NCBI GenBank assembly: GCA_022841825.1
Contig: JALHQT010000003.1
Location: 248,001 to 312,000, forward strand
From: Anaerolineae bacterium
Lineage (GTDB): Bacteria > Chloroflexota > Anaerolineae > Aggregatilineales > Phototrophicaceae
DNA length: 64,000 nt
Direction of reading: 5' to 3'
Below the pieces are notes generated by a model. That model worked only from the letters and a program-made list of their open reading frames with translations, searched no databases and was not told the origin of the DNA. The number at the start of each line of letters is the position of its first letter. Within the stretch, counting starts at the first letter, position 1. The translations under genes were made by a program, and so were the position numbers. Below are positions 25,624 to 34,491 of this stretch, one piece after another.

Positions 25624-27342
25624 TCACCGCCCGCCGTTCTCGTTCGGGTAATGCAAATCGACGTTGCTGGGCGAGATGAAGGTGTGTTCGACATATGCGG
25701 CAGGCGGCACCGGCTCGCCGCTCAGAATTTTCAGCGCGATGTCGATCAGCCGCTCGCCGTAGCGTTCGGGATGGAACGCCGTCGAGCCGACAATGCGCGT
25801 GTGCTCATTGCGCAGCTCGTCGCGCATCCGTCGGTCCGCCCCCTGACCGACGATCAGCACCTCGTGCGCGCGGTAGGTCTTGCGCGCTGCCTCCAGTGCG
25901 CCGAGCGCCGCGTCGTCGTTGAAGCAGATGACGGCGATGCGGCGGTTGCGCGGCAGTCCATCCAGAGCACTGGTCATCACCGCCTCGCTGATGCCGCTGG
26001 TGTTGCCGCTGTCGAGCGTGATGATACGCGCCGGATCAATCGTGCCGATGATCGACTCGACGCCGTCGCGCTGCCCCTGCATCCGGCTGGCGGGGAGCTG
26101 CCCGGCGCGCGGGTGTTCCAGGACGATCAGCGTATCAATTTCGCCGCTCCATTCGCGCTGAATTGCCTTGCCGAGTTCCTCGCCCGCGACAAAGCCGGTC
26201 TTGTAGTTATCGACGCCGAAATGCGTCGCGCCGACCATCGGAATATCGACCGCGATCACGGGAATCGCGTGCTGCGAAAACAGGTGCATGAGCTGGCTGC
26301 CGACCGTCTCGTCGATCTGGAACTCGATCATCAGGTCGATGCCCTGGGCGATGAAATCATCCGCCAGCGTCAGCGCCTGCGAGCCGCTTAACTGGTTATC
26401 GGCGATGATCAGTTCGATCTGCCCGTGGGGCTTCGCCGCCAGTTCCAAGCCGCGCCGCACATCGCGCCCGAAGGAGATTTCCTCGGTCAGGTTGGCGAAG
26501 CCGATCCGGTAGCGCGTCGCCTGGGTGTTTTCCGGCGTGAAGGTGGTGGTCGTGTGGTCGCTGCACACCGTGACGGTCAAGCCCGCTTCGCAGGCGCGCT
26601 GGACGTTGTCCGTCGAGACTTCGCTGTCGGTCAGCAGGTGGCTGATGGCGGCGGTATCGGCGAACGAGGTCAACGCGACGCGGTCGAACTTGGTGTGATC
26701 GACCAGCGCGACCACGCGCTGTGCGCTGCGCACCATCAGCGCCTTCAGCTCCGCCTGCGCGATGTCCGTCTCCATCAAGCCCGCCTCCAGCGAAAAACCT
26801 GCACAGGAGACGAATGCCGTCCGCACGTACAGCCGTTCCAGCATCTGCTGCCCCAGCAAACCCGTGATGACGTTGCCATCCTTGCGGACGATCCCGCCCA
26901 GCAGGATGACCGTGTTCAGGCGCTGTTCCGCCAGCCGCCGCGCGACCTCCATCCCGTTGGTGATCACGGTCAGGTCACGGCGCGTCGAAAGATAGCTGAC
27001 CATATGTAGAACGGTCGTGCTGGCGTCGAGCAGGATCGTATCGCCATCCTCGACCATCGTCGCCGCCCACTGGGCGATGCGCGCTTTGGCATCGGCATTG
27101 GCGAGTGTGCGCTCTTCGATCAGTTGGGCTGAGAAGGCGCGCTGTGTACGCGCGACCGCGCCGCCGCGCACGCGCTTGATCTGGTTTTCGTCGTCGAGCA
27201 CCGCCAGGTCGTTGCGAATCGTGCCTTCGGACACGTTGAGCATCTCTGCCAGATCGGTGACTTTGATGCCGGATTGTTCTTCCAGGATGCGCACGATCAT
27301 CTGGCGGCGCTCATAGGTAGTCAGTGTCTTCACGACGCTCAC
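25624..27342 (-). CDS. DeoR repressor fused to a periplasmic-binding-protein sensor domain
   Basis: 572 residues, about twice a normal DeoR protein. Residues 8-62 are the DeoR winged helix (ERRQMIVRILEEQSGIKVTD...VSEGTIRNDLAVLD). Residues 78-255 are the usual DeoR phosphosugar-sensing domain (ILLDASTTVLHM, VITNG, ILLGGIVRKDG). Residues 278-565 are a type-I sugar-binding-protein domain without signal peptide. That last domain is plainly homologous to the importer's binding protein at 28667: RIGFANLTEEI against VIGFANLTEDI, and PVIAVDIPMVGATHFG against PVIAIDIPMPGATFFG. It probably represses the neighbouring import and catabolic genes and may respond to both free sugar and sugar phosphate. The dual sensing is inference. 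Confidence 0.88.
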   Translation of the reverse strand: MSVVKTLTTYERRQMIVRILEEQSGIKVTDLAEMLNVSEGTIRNDLAVLDDENQIKRVRGGAVARTQRAFSAQLIEERTLANADAKARIAQWAATMVEDGDTILLDASTTVLHMVSYLSTRRDLTVITNGMEVARRLAEQRLNTVILLGGIVRKDGNVITGLLGQQMLERLYVRTAFVSCAGFSLEAGLMETDIAQAELKALMVRSAQRVVALVDHTKFDRVALTSFADTAAISHLLTDSEVSTDNVQRACEAGLTVTVCSDHTTTTFTPENTQATRYRIGFANLTEEISFGRDVRRGLELAAKPHGQIELIIADNQLSGSQALTLADDFIAQGIDLMIEFQIDETVGSQLMHLFSQHAIPVIAVDIPMVGATHFGVDNYKTGFVAGEELGKAIQREWSGEIDTLIVLEHPRAGQLPASRMQGQRDGVESIIGTIDPARIITLDSGNTSGISEAVMTSALDGLPRNRRIAVICFNDDAALGALEAARKTYRAHEVLIVGQGADRRMRDELRNEHTRIVGSTAFHPERYGERLIDIALKILSGEPVPPAAYVEHTFISPSNVDLHYPNENGGR

Positions 27343-27368
27343 ATTCTTTCCTGTGACGACTTACGATG

Positions 27369-27376
27369 CGAAACGA
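27369..27376 (+). promoter_or_regulatory. CGAAACGA motif before the regulator gene
   Basis: ATGCGAAACGAAC lies 27 bp upstream of the regulator start. The core CGAAACGA also occurs upstream of the importer (28493-28500, opposite strand) and twice before the mutarotase gene (36074 and 36090). It is a possible autoregulatory operator. Confidence 0.4.
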
Positions 27377-27485
27377 ACTCTTGTAGGTTTGTAATCCACC
27401 AAATTATACTGATTGTCCCGCTCCCCGTTGCACATAATCCACCCGAAGAGAACCATCGCAACGATACCTGAACGTGAGAAACTTC

Positions 27486-28433
27486 ATGAGTGAGACCCAT
27501 CGTCAGCCGTCCGCGTCGTACCCGCCAGACTTCGCTGCCAACTATCGCCGGCAGTACAATCTGTCGCCCGACAGCCAGGTCACGGAAGCGATGATGGCGG
27601 AGCATTTTGAGACCGAAAAGGGGTATCGTATCCGCCTGCTGGCTGCTCCGCCCGACCAGCGGGCGGCAGTCTTTGAAGCATGTTATTCGGAACTCTATGT
27701 GCGCTTTCCTTGGTTGTATCAGGGCGCAGATCCAGCCGACCGAAAGATGGATTATGTGACCTGGGGGCATCTGCTGCCGCAGGAGCCGCAGGACATTTAC
27801 GAGATCGGGTCGGGCAACGCGGGGCTGGCGCGTTATCTGGCAAGCCTGGGACATCACGTCACCGCGACCGAAGTCTCGTCCGAGCGCCGGGAGAAATCGG
27901 CACTGGATACCCCTGGACTGCGATGGGCGACGACGGATGGCGTCCACTTGCTGCATTACGAGACTGCGGAGTCGTATTCGGCTGTGATCTCGAACCAGGT
28001 GATCGAACACCTGCATCCCGAAGACCTGCCGATCCACCTCGAACATGCGCAGCAGCTCCTCAGGCGTGGGGGCTGCTATATCCTCTCGACGCCGCACGCA
28101 GCCGTCGGTCCTTCCGATATAGGGCGTGTGTTTGAAGCCGATACGCTGGTCGGGATGCACCTGAGAGAATACAGCTACGCAGAGCTTGAGCGGCTGGGCA
28201 TCGCAGCCGGATTCGTGAGCGCCAGCGCGGTGCTGCGCATCCCACGCAAGGTGCGCGCGCTGCTGCCGCATGTGGCAACCTCTGTTGCCAGCAGGCGCTA
28301 CTTTCAGTATCTCAAGCTGCTTGAGCGTCAGCTTGCCTCGCTGCCGACGCAGAAGCAGCGCCGTTCGCTGGGGCGCAGGGCGCGCGCCATACTGTTCTCG
28401 GACAATCTCTTCATCGTTCTGCGCAAAGCCTGA
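27486..28433 (+). CDS. Class I SAM-dependent methyltransferase
   Basis: 315 residues from ATG 27486; a GTG four codons earlier is an alternative. SAM motif I is DIYEIGSGNAGLARYLASLG (about residues 105-124). Motif II acidic is TATEVSSE, and VISNQVIEHLHPED with LLRRGGCYILSTPH follows. This matches the Methyltransf_11/23 group that acts on small molecules, lipids or glycans. It diverges from the regulator gene and precedes the importer operon by 233 bp. The C-terminal basic tail (KQRRSLGRRARAI) could contact membrane or nucleic acid. Substrate unknown; it may be unrelated to the sugar locus. Confidence 0.82.
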   Translation: MSETHRQPSASYPPDFAANYRRQYNLSPDSQVTEAMMAEHFETEKGYRIRLLAAPPDQRAAVFEACYSELYVRFPWLYQGADPADRKMDYVTWGHLLPQEPQDIYEIGSGNAGLARYLASLGHHVTATEVSSERREKSALDTPGLRWATTDGVHLLHYETAESYSAVISNQVIEHLHPEDLPIHLEHAQQLLRRGGCYILSTPHAAVGPSDIGRVFEADTLVGMHLREYSYAELERLGIAAGFVSASAVLRIPRKVRALLPHVATSVASRRYFQYLKLLERQLASLPTQKQRRSLGRRARAILFSDNLFIVLRKA

Positions 28434-28492
28434 TCTCAGGGTCATCGGTTGCACCGTTTATCCACCCGCAGGGATTTTCAGCTCCCGGCGGG

Positions 28493-28500
28493 TCGTTTCG
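28493..28500 (-). promoter_or_regulatory. CGAAACGA motif before the importer promoter
   Basis: TCGTTTCG on the plus strand, 10 bp upstream of the -35 hexamer of the importer promoter. Confidence 0.4.
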
Positions 28501-28509
28501 TTTTGCTAT

Positions 28510-28538
28510 TTGACATTCATTGTGTGCCATGTTACGTT
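28510..28538 (+). promoter_or_regulatory. Candidate sigma-70 promoter of the ribose-type importer operon
   Basis: Perfect -35 TTGACA (28510-28515), 17-bp spacer, -10 TACGTT (28533-28538). The phased operator array starts 3 bp later, where a repressor would block transcription. Confidence 0.55.
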
Positions 28539-28540
28539 AT

Positions 28541-28577
28541 CCGACGAATTTCAACAAATATCGACAAATTTCAACAG
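28541..28577 (+). promoter_or_regulatory. Helically phased TCRACAA operator array A
   Basis: Four related heptamers in register at exactly 10-bp steps: CCGACGA (28541), TCAACAA (28551), TCGACAA (28561), TCAACAG (28571). A regulator would meet one half-site per helical turn on one face of the DNA. The same core and spacing occur at 22030-22066 upstream of the Gfo/Idh/MocA gene. Confidence 0.65.
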
Positions 28578-28666
28578 AAAGGAATCGACACCAGCGTAAA
28601 ATCCACGATTCGGTTCGTTCCGACAAAAACGCTTGCGAAAGATATTACGAATCAGGAGACCCTCTC

Positions 28667-29674
28667 ATGAAGTTTTCTCGCAAACTGTCCCTCGTCTTCG
28701 CTCTGGTTGTCATGCTCCTCGTCCCGTTGTTCCCCATGGTCAAAGCACAGGACTGCCCGACCGCCCAGGACGAATATGTCATCGGCTTCGCCAACCTGAC
28801 CGAAGACATCGTCTTCACCCAGCTCGTGCGTGAAGGCATCCTCGCCGCCGCCGAAGAAGCGGGCAATGTCGAAATCGTGCTGGCGGATAACCGCCTCGAC
28901 GGCGCGACCGCGCTCGCCAACTCCGATAACTTCATCGCGCAGGGCGTGGATGGTGTCATCCACTTCCAGACCGACGAAGCGTTCGGTAACGTCATCATGA
29001 GCCGCTTCCGCCGCGAAGGCATCCCGGTCATCGCCATCGACATCCCGATGCCCGGCGCGACCTTCTTCGGTGCCGATAACTACAACGCCGGTCGCCTGGC
29101 GGGCGAAGCCCTCGGCGAGTGGGTGAACGAGAACTGGGACGGCGAAGCGAATGCCATGCTCGTCCTCGAACTGCCGCAGTCGGGTCCCATCCCGGCAGCC
29201 CGTATGCAGGGTATGGAAGAAGGCTTCCAGGAAACTGTCGAGACCCCGGTCGCGGACGATATGATCTTCCGTCTGGACAGCAAGAACACCCAGGAAGAGT
29301 CGTTCCAGGTCGTCAGCGATACGCTGCCCACCATCCCCGACGCTGAGAAGATCGTCGCCATCACCATCAACGATGGTACGGCGCTGGGCGTGATCGCGGC
29401 GGCAGAAGCGGCGGGACGCGCCGAACAGATCATGGTCGTCGGTCAGGGTGCTGATCCGTCGGGTCAGGAAGCCATCGTGGCAGAGAACAGCCGCTACCTG
29501 GGCGCGACGGGCTACTTCCCCGAACTGTACGGCTTCCAGATCATCCCGGCGATGATCGACCTGCTCGAATGCCGCGCGGTGGCACCCGCCATCTACGTCA
29601 ACCACGTCTTCATCAACCAGGAGAACGTCTGCGAGCTGTACGCGGAAGCCTGGCCCGATTTCTGCGCGGAGTAG
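28667..29674 (+). CDS. Ribose-type sugar ABC importer, binding protein
   Basis: 335 residues. ATG 28667 has AGGAG upstream. A Sec signal peptide (KFSRKLSLVFALVVMLLVP, cleavage near KA-QD) leads into a type-I periplasmic-binding fold: VIGFANLTEDIVF, LADNRLDGATALAN, PVIAIDIPMPG, MVVGQGADPSG. It captures a sugar outside the membrane and delivers it to the permeases encoded next. The same domain reappears as the sensor of the DeoR-type regulator at 25624. An SGNH esterase, an isomerase and a mutarotase downstream suggest a deoxy- or pentose-type sugar. Confidence 0.92.
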   Translation: MKFSRKLSLVFALVVMLLVPLFPMVKAQDCPTAQDEYVIGFANLTEDIVFTQLVREGILAAAEEAGNVEIVLADNRLDGATALANSDNFIAQGVDGVIHFQTDEAFGNVIMSRFRREGIPVIAIDIPMPGATFFGADNYNAGRLAGEALGEWVNENWDGEANAMLVLELPQSGPIPAARMQGMEEGFQETVETPVADDMIFRLDSKNTQEESFQVVSDTLPTIPDAEKIVAITINDGTALGVIAAAEAAGRAEQIMVVGQGADPSGQEAIVAENSRYLGATGYFPELYGFQIIPAMIDLLECRAVAPAIYVNHVFINQENVCELYAEAWPDFCAE

Positions 29675-29696
29675 TAACTCAGGTACCACGCACGCG

Positions 29697-29836
29697 CCCT
29701 CACCCCTGCTTGCCCTCACCCTAAATCCCTCTCCCGAACGGCGAGTACGCCTGGGAGAGGGACTTTGAGACGAGTCCTTTGGCTCCCCTCTCCCAGCGGT
29801 ACTCCGCGTTCGGGAGAGGGGATGGGGGTGAGGGCG
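29697..29836. repeat. CCTCACCCCC palindromic element, intergenic copy
   Basis: Starts GCCCTCACCCC and ends GGGGGTGAGGGC, with inner arms CCCTCTCCCGAACGG and CGTTCGGGAGAGGGG. It lies between the binding-protein and permease genes, a position where a strong hairpin could hold the binding-protein mRNA at a higher level. Confidence 0.8.
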
Positions 29837-29894
29837 GGCACCGTGAGGGCGATTTAGAAATAATCATTCTTGGCAGCATAGAAGGTCTTTTCTC

Positions 29895-30908
29895 ATGCAG
29901 AACACCGCGACCGCAGCCCCGTCCAGAGGCATGATGCCGCAGCTTGGGCGCTGGCTGCGCGGCGAACGGCTGACAACGCTCAACCTGTTCGTCACCTTTG
30001 TCATCATCTGCATTATCTTCGCGTCACAGGCGCAGTTCTTCCTGACGCTGGAAAACTTCGTCAACATCGGGCGCACGCTCGGCGTGGTCGGCATTGTCTC
30101 GATTGGCATGACGCTGGTCTTGATCACGGGCGGCGTCGATATTTCGGTCGGTTCGGTCGCGGCGCTTTCCAGCGTCGTCGCCAGCATCCTCTGGCTGCAA
30201 GCAGATGTGCCGCTGTTCCTGGCGACTGTGATCGGTTTGCTCGCCTGTACATTCGTCGGCTTCCTGAATGGCTACCTGATCGCCGTCGTGCGCATCAACC
30301 CGCTGATTACGACACTCGCCTCCTTTTCGATAGTGCGCGGGCTGGCGTTCGTGCTCTCCAATGGGCAGACCAACCAGCTCAACGACGAGGCGTTCAAGTT
30401 TCTCGGTCGCGGCGAAATCGCGGGCTTTCCCGTCTCGCTGCTGCTGATGATCGCCCTCTATATCCTCTTCTTTTTCATCATGCATTTCACGCAGTTCGGG
30501 CGCAACCTCTACGCCATCGGCGGCAGCCCGGATGCCAGCCGTCTGGCGGGCATCGCCGTGCGCCGCCACCTGCTGATCGTCTATACGCTCTCCGGCTTCC
30601 TGGCGGGCTTGGCGGGCATCATCATCGCCTCACAGCTCGCGTCCAGTGCGCCACGCGCGGCGACCGGGCTGGAATTCACGGTCATCGCGGCAGTCGTGCT
30701 GGGTGGCACCAGTCTGAGCGGCGGCAAAGGCTCGCTGATCGGTACGCTGGTCGGGGTTTTCATCCTGCGCGTGCTCGATAACGGCTTGGTGCAGACGCGC
30801 GTCTCGTCGTTCTACCAGGACGTGGTCAGTGGGGCGGTGCTGCTGCTGGCGGTCGGTTTCGACCAGCTTCGCCTCAGGCTGACCTCCACCTTCGGAGGCA
30901 AGTCATGA
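29895..30908 (+). CDS. Ribose-type ABC importer permease 1
   Basis: 337 residues with about nine or ten membrane helices and the BPD_transp_2 signatures SIGMTLVLITGGVDISVGS, NGYLIAVVRINPLITTLA and GGTSLSGGKGS. It forms one half of the channel of a ribose/xylose-class importer. It overlaps the ATPase gene by the 4-bp ATGA, showing translational coupling. Confidence 0.92.
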   Translation: MQNTATAAPSRGMMPQLGRWLRGERLTTLNLFVTFVIICIIFASQAQFFLTLENFVNIGRTLGVVGIVSIGMTLVLITGGVDISVGSVAALSSVVASILWLQADVPLFLATVIGLLACTFVGFLNGYLIAVVRINPLITTLASFSIVRGLAFVLSNGQTNQLNDEAFKFLGRGEIAGFPVSLLLMIALYILFFFIMHFTQFGRNLYAIGGSPDASRLAGIAVRRHLLIVYTLSGFLAGLAGIIIASQLASSAPRAATGLEFTVIAAVVLGGTSLSGGKGSLIGTLVGVFILRVLDNGLVQTRVSSFYQDVVSGAVLLLAVGFDQLRLRLTSTFGGKS

Positions 30909-32422
30909 GCGCGCCGCTGCTGGAAATGCGTCATATCGACAAGAGCTTTTACGGCGTCAAGGTGCTTGACGACGTGTCGATTGATCTGTTCGCGGGCGAG
31001 ACCGTGGCGCTGCTGGGCGAAAACGGCGCGGGCAAATCGACGCTCATCAAGATCCTCAACGGCGATTACACGCGCGACAGCGGGGATGTCATGCTCGATG
31101 GGCAGCCCGTCCACTTTGCCGAGCCGCGCGACGCCGAAGCGGCGGGTATCCGCATGATCTATCAGGAGCTGCATTACGCGCCGGAACTGAGCGTGGCGGA
31201 GAATCTGCTGCTCGGTCGCCTGCCACATCGTCAGGGCGCGTTCGGCTGGATGGTCGATTGGAACGCCACGCGCGAAAAGGCACGTGAGGCGCTCAAGCTG
31301 CTCAACGTGGATATCGACCCGATGACGAAGATGCGCGACCTGAGCGTGGTCGAGCGCGAAATCATCGAGATCGTCAAGGCGCTCAGTCGCAAGGCGCGCA
31401 TCATCGTGATGGACGAGCCGACCGCCGCGCTGACGCCACCGGAAGTTCAGCGCTTGTTTGGCATCATCCGCGACCTGTGCAAGCAGGGCATCGGTATTAT
31501 CTACATCTCGCATCGCCTTGACGAAGTGTTTCAGATCGCCCATCGCGTGACGGTGCTGCGCGACGGTAAACACGTCGGCACGCATCCGATTGCCGAGGTG
31601 ACGCACAAGGCGCTGGTCAAGATGATGGTTGGGCGCGACATCGAAGAGCGCGCCGAAGTCCGCAAAAACGCCGCCGCCATCCAGTTGGGCGAGGTCGTGC
31701 TGGATGTGGAAAAGCTAAGCAAGCAGGGCGCATTCGAGGACATCAGTTTGCAGGTGCGCGCCGGGGAAATCGTCGGCTTGTTCGGATTGCTCGGTGCGGG
31801 GCACAACATCCTGACGCAGACGATCTTCGGCGTCGAAAAGGCGGACAGCGGGCAGGTGCGTATCGGCGGGCAGGTCGTGCAGATCGCCTCGCCGCAGGAC
31901 GCCAAGCGGGCGGGCATCGGCTTCGTGCCGCTGGATCGCAAGGTGAACGGGTTGGTCATGGGCATGAGCGTGCGCAAGAACATCACGCTTTCCAACTGGC
32001 GGACGCTGGCACCGCTGGGCATCTTCAGCCAGGGCAAAGAGATGCAGAACACACATCACTGGGTCGATCAGCTCGGCATCCGGATGGCGGGCGGCGTCGA
32101 GACGCATACGCGCTACCTGAGCGGCGGCAACCAGCAGAAGGTCGTGCTGGCGCGCTGGCTGGAAGCGAATGTGCGCGTGCTGCTGCTGAATGAGCCAACC
32201 TGGGGCGTGGACGTGGGCGCGCGCTCCGATATTTATGACCAGCTTGAAGCGCTGGCGGCAAAGGGGTTGGCGATCCTGATGGTGTCGTCCGACATCGAAG
32301 AGGTGCTGACCGTCTCGCATCGCATCCTGACGATCTATAAGGGGCGGCTGACGGGTGAGTTCATGCAGGGCGATGCGACGCAGGAAAAGCTGCTGCATAC
32401 GGCGGCGGGAGGGGTGTCATGA
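30905..32422 (+). CDS. Ribose-type ABC importer ATPase (two nucleotide-binding domains)
   Basis: 505 residues, RbsA/MglA length. The first domain has Walker A GENGAGKST at 38-46, signature-like LSVVEREIIEI and Walker B IIVMDEPTAAL. The second has a degenerate A loop (GLFGLLGAGHN), a clean LSGGNQQK signature and LLLNEPTWGVDVGA. Such asymmetry is normal in this family. It powers uptake of the sugar bound by the protein from 28667. It overlaps both flanking permease genes by 4 bp. Confidence 0.94.
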   Translation: MSAPLLEMRHIDKSFYGVKVLDDVSIDLFAGETVALLGENGAGKSTLIKILNGDYTRDSGDVMLDGQPVHFAEPRDAEAAGIRMIYQELHYAPELSVAENLLLGRLPHRQGAFGWMVDWNATREKAREALKLLNVDIDPMTKMRDLSVVEREIIEIVKALSRKARIIVMDEPTAALTPPEVQRLFGIIRDLCKQGIGIIYISHRLDEVFQIAHRVTVLRDGKHVGTHPIAEVTHKALVKMMVGRDIEERAEVRKNAAAIQLGEVVLDVEKLSKQGAFEDISLQVRAGEIVGLFGLLGAGHNILTQTIFGVEKADSGQVRIGGQVVQIASPQDAKRAGIGFVPLDRKVNGLVMGMSVRKNITLSNWRTLAPLGIFSQGKEMQNTHHWVDQLGIRMAGGVETHTRYLSGGNQQKVVLARWLEANVRVLLLNEPTWGVDVGARSDIYDQLEALAAKGLAILMVSSDIEEVLTVSHRILTIYKGRLTGEFMQGDATQEKLLHTAAGGVS

Positions 32423-33459
32423 AATCTGCGACCAGTCGCAGCCTGGCGGAGATCGCCAGCCTCGTCGTGATGCTGGCGGTGATCGTGATTTTCTTCGCGC
32501 AGGCATCGCCCGTCTTCCTGACGCAGCGCAACCTGGATAATACACTGCTCGACATCACCACCATCGGCATTCTCGCCGTCTTCACGACCATGCTGATGAT
32601 CGGCGGCGGTCTCGACCTGTCGATCGGCTCGACAGTCGCGCTGTGCGGCGTGGTGATCGGCGCGCTGCAGAGCACCTGGGGCATCCTGCCCGCTGCCGGG
32701 TTCGCCATCGTGGTGGGGGCGCTGGTTGGCTTGCTCAACGGCTTCCTGGTGACGTATGTCGGCATTAACCCGCTGATCACCACGCTGGGGATGCTCTCGA
32801 TTGCGCGCGGTCTGGCATTCGTCTTCTCGGACGGGCTGACGATCCCGGTTTTCGACCTGGAAGGCACGCAGATCGACGCCTACAACACCTTCACGCAGTT
32901 CGGCGAGGGGCAAATCCTGGGCTTCGCCACGCCAGTCTTCGTCATGTTCACGCTGTTCATCGTCGGCATGCTGGTGCTGCAATTCACCTCCTACGGGCGG
33001 GCGATGTACGCCATCGGCGGCAACGACAAGGCGAGCCAGCTCGCGGGCTTGTCCGTCCGCCGCTATCGCATGACTGCCTACATGCTGTCCGGCTTGAGCG
33101 CGGGCATCGCGTCCGTGCTGCTCACGTCGCGTCTGTACGCCGCCGACCCGCGCGCCGCGCCTGCCATGGAGCTGACGGTCATCACGGCGGTCGTCCTGGG
33201 CGGCATCAGCTTGGCAGGCGGCAAGGGCACGCTGATCGGTACCGCGCTCGGCGTGCTGATCCTGACGACGCTGCTCAACGGCATGAAGCTCCTCAGCACC
33301 TCGACCGACGCCCAGAACATCGCCCAGGGCATTGTCCTGCTGGTGGCGGTCGGCTTGGATCAACTGCGCACGCGCAACATTAACTGGTCGCGCTGGCTGC
33401 GTGGCAGCCGCGTCGTGCCGGGCGGGGCAGGCGCGAAGACGGCGGCGGGAGGCGATTGA
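32419..33459 (+). CDS. Ribose-type ABC importer permease 2
   Basis: 346 residues, second BPD_transp_2 permease: TTMLMIGGGLDLSIGSTVALCG, NGFLVTYVGINPLITTLGM and GGISLAGGKGTLIG. The presence of two different permeases points to a heterodimeric channel. It starts inside the ATPase stop (ATGA) and ends 3 bp before the SGNH gene. Confidence 0.92.
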   Translation: MKSATSRSLAEIASLVVMLAVIVIFFAQASPVFLTQRNLDNTLLDITTIGILAVFTTMLMIGGGLDLSIGSTVALCGVVIGALQSTWGILPAAGFAIVVGALVGLLNGFLVTYVGINPLITTLGMLSIARGLAFVFSDGLTIPVFDLEGTQIDAYNTFTQFGEGQILGFATPVFVMFTLFIVGMLVLQFTSYGRAMYAIGGNDKASQLAGLSVRRYRMTAYMLSGLSAGIASVLLTSRLYAADPRAAPAMELTVITAVVLGGISLAGGKGTLIGTALGVLILTTLLNGMKLLSTSTDAQNIAQGIVLLVAVGLDQLRTRNINWSRWLRGSRVVPGGAGAKTAAGGD

Positions 33460-33462
33460 GAG

Positions 33463-34296
33463 ATGGGACTTACCACCGACCAGCAGTTCGCCATCGACTT
33501 CAACCTGCACGAGCTTTCCGCCCAGGCGGGGCTGCACATCCCGCCGAATGCCGAAGCGCAGATCTACGGCGTGCCGGAGGACGAGATCGCCGCCTATCAG
33601 GCGGGGGTCGATGCGCAGAACGCCGCGACCGCGCGCGACATTGAAGCGCTGCCGGAAGCGGCAGCGTTTCTGGCGCGCTTCAGCGCCGGGCAGCGTGTGC
33701 TGTTTCTGGGCGACTCGATTACGACCTATCGCTACAGCTATGCGCGTGTGCTGCGCCACCTGCTGGAGCCGCGCGGCGTGAGCGTGAGCAACCGCGCCTA
33801 TTCGGGCTATACCTCGATGCATGGCGTGGAGCTGACGTACACGCAGTGCATCGATGCGCAGCCGGATAATGTTTTCGTCAAGTACGGCGTCAACGACAGC
33901 AAGCGTTTTGGCGCAGCCGACTCCCCGTTCTTCGTGGGCGTGGACGAGTACGCCAGCAACATCCGCATGATCGTGCGTGGCTTCCAGCAGCATACGAAGG
34001 CACGCATCACGCTGCTGACGCCGACTCTGCTTGTCGAGCCTGTGGTCGCGGCGGATGAGGTCATTCGCTCGCTGCGCATTCACTGGTTCAACCGCGATCT
34101 GAGCGCGCGTGGCAGCGTGATCGCGGAGATCGCGCAGGCGATGGGCGTCGAATGGGTCGATCTGCGCGCCTGCCTGGGCGATCCACCGGAGGTGTCGCTG
34201 TACTGCGCGGACGGGCTGCATCCGAACGTCGAAGGCGAGAAGCGTATGTTGATAACGATGATGAACGGGACTCGCCATGCGTCCTCCCACCCATGA
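33463..34296 (+). CDS. SGNH/GDSL-family hydrolase
   Basis: 277 residues, cytosolic (no signal peptide). GDS with Ser85 (FLGDSITTY), block III Asn144 (YGVNDSKRF) and block V Asp250-x-x-His253 (ADGLHPN) give the complete catalytic set. It probably removes acyl groups from the imported sugar; its gene sits in the importer operon with only 3 bp spacing. The last residues, HASSHP, and the stop codon are encoded inside a four-hairpin repeat beginning near 34284, so the natural C-terminus has been altered slightly by that element. Confidence 0.85.
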   Translation: MGLTTDQQFAIDFNLHELSAQAGLHIPPNAEAQIYGVPEDEIAAYQAGVDAQNAATARDIEALPEAAAFLARFSAGQRVLFLGDSITTYRYSYARVLRHLLEPRGVSVSNRAYSGYTSMHGVELTYTQCIDAQPDNVFVKYGVNDSKRFGAADSPFFVGVDEYASNIRMIVRGFQQHTKARITLLTPTLLVEPVVAADEVIRSLRIHWFNRDLSARGSVIAEIAQAMGVEWVDLRACLGDPPEVSLYCADGLHPNVEGEKRMLITMMNGTRHASSHP

Positions 34297-34452
34297 AATG
34301 GGCGGGCTACAAGGACAACGCCTGCTGCGCAGGCTGAGTCGCGTAAGAGTGGAATCAGCCCCCACAGGGGGCGTTCCCGTAGCCGGGGCATTTCATGCCC
34401 TGGCTGAGCGAGAGACGACAACCGAATGTAGGGACGAGGCACGCCTCGTCCG
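34284..34452. repeat. Four-hairpin intergenic element, copy 3
   Basis: Hairpins CCCACCCATGAAATGGGCGGG (near 34287-34307), GCCTGCTGCGCAGGC, GCCCCCACAGGGGGC and AGCCGGGGCATTTCATGCCC. A GTAGGGACGAGGC palindrome follows at about 34428. The first loop's TGA is the stop codon of the SGNH gene. Stems are unrelated in sequence to copies 1 and 2, but order and spacing are similar. Confidence 0.7.
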
Positions 34453-34491
34453 GGGTGCGCGGGCAATAATGGTTACGAGGGAGAACAGACA

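Noticed and set aside
32335-34365. 676-codon open frame on the minus strand
   Set aside because: Covers the second permease and SGNH genes in antisense; sequence is Gln/His/Arg-rich and unstructured.
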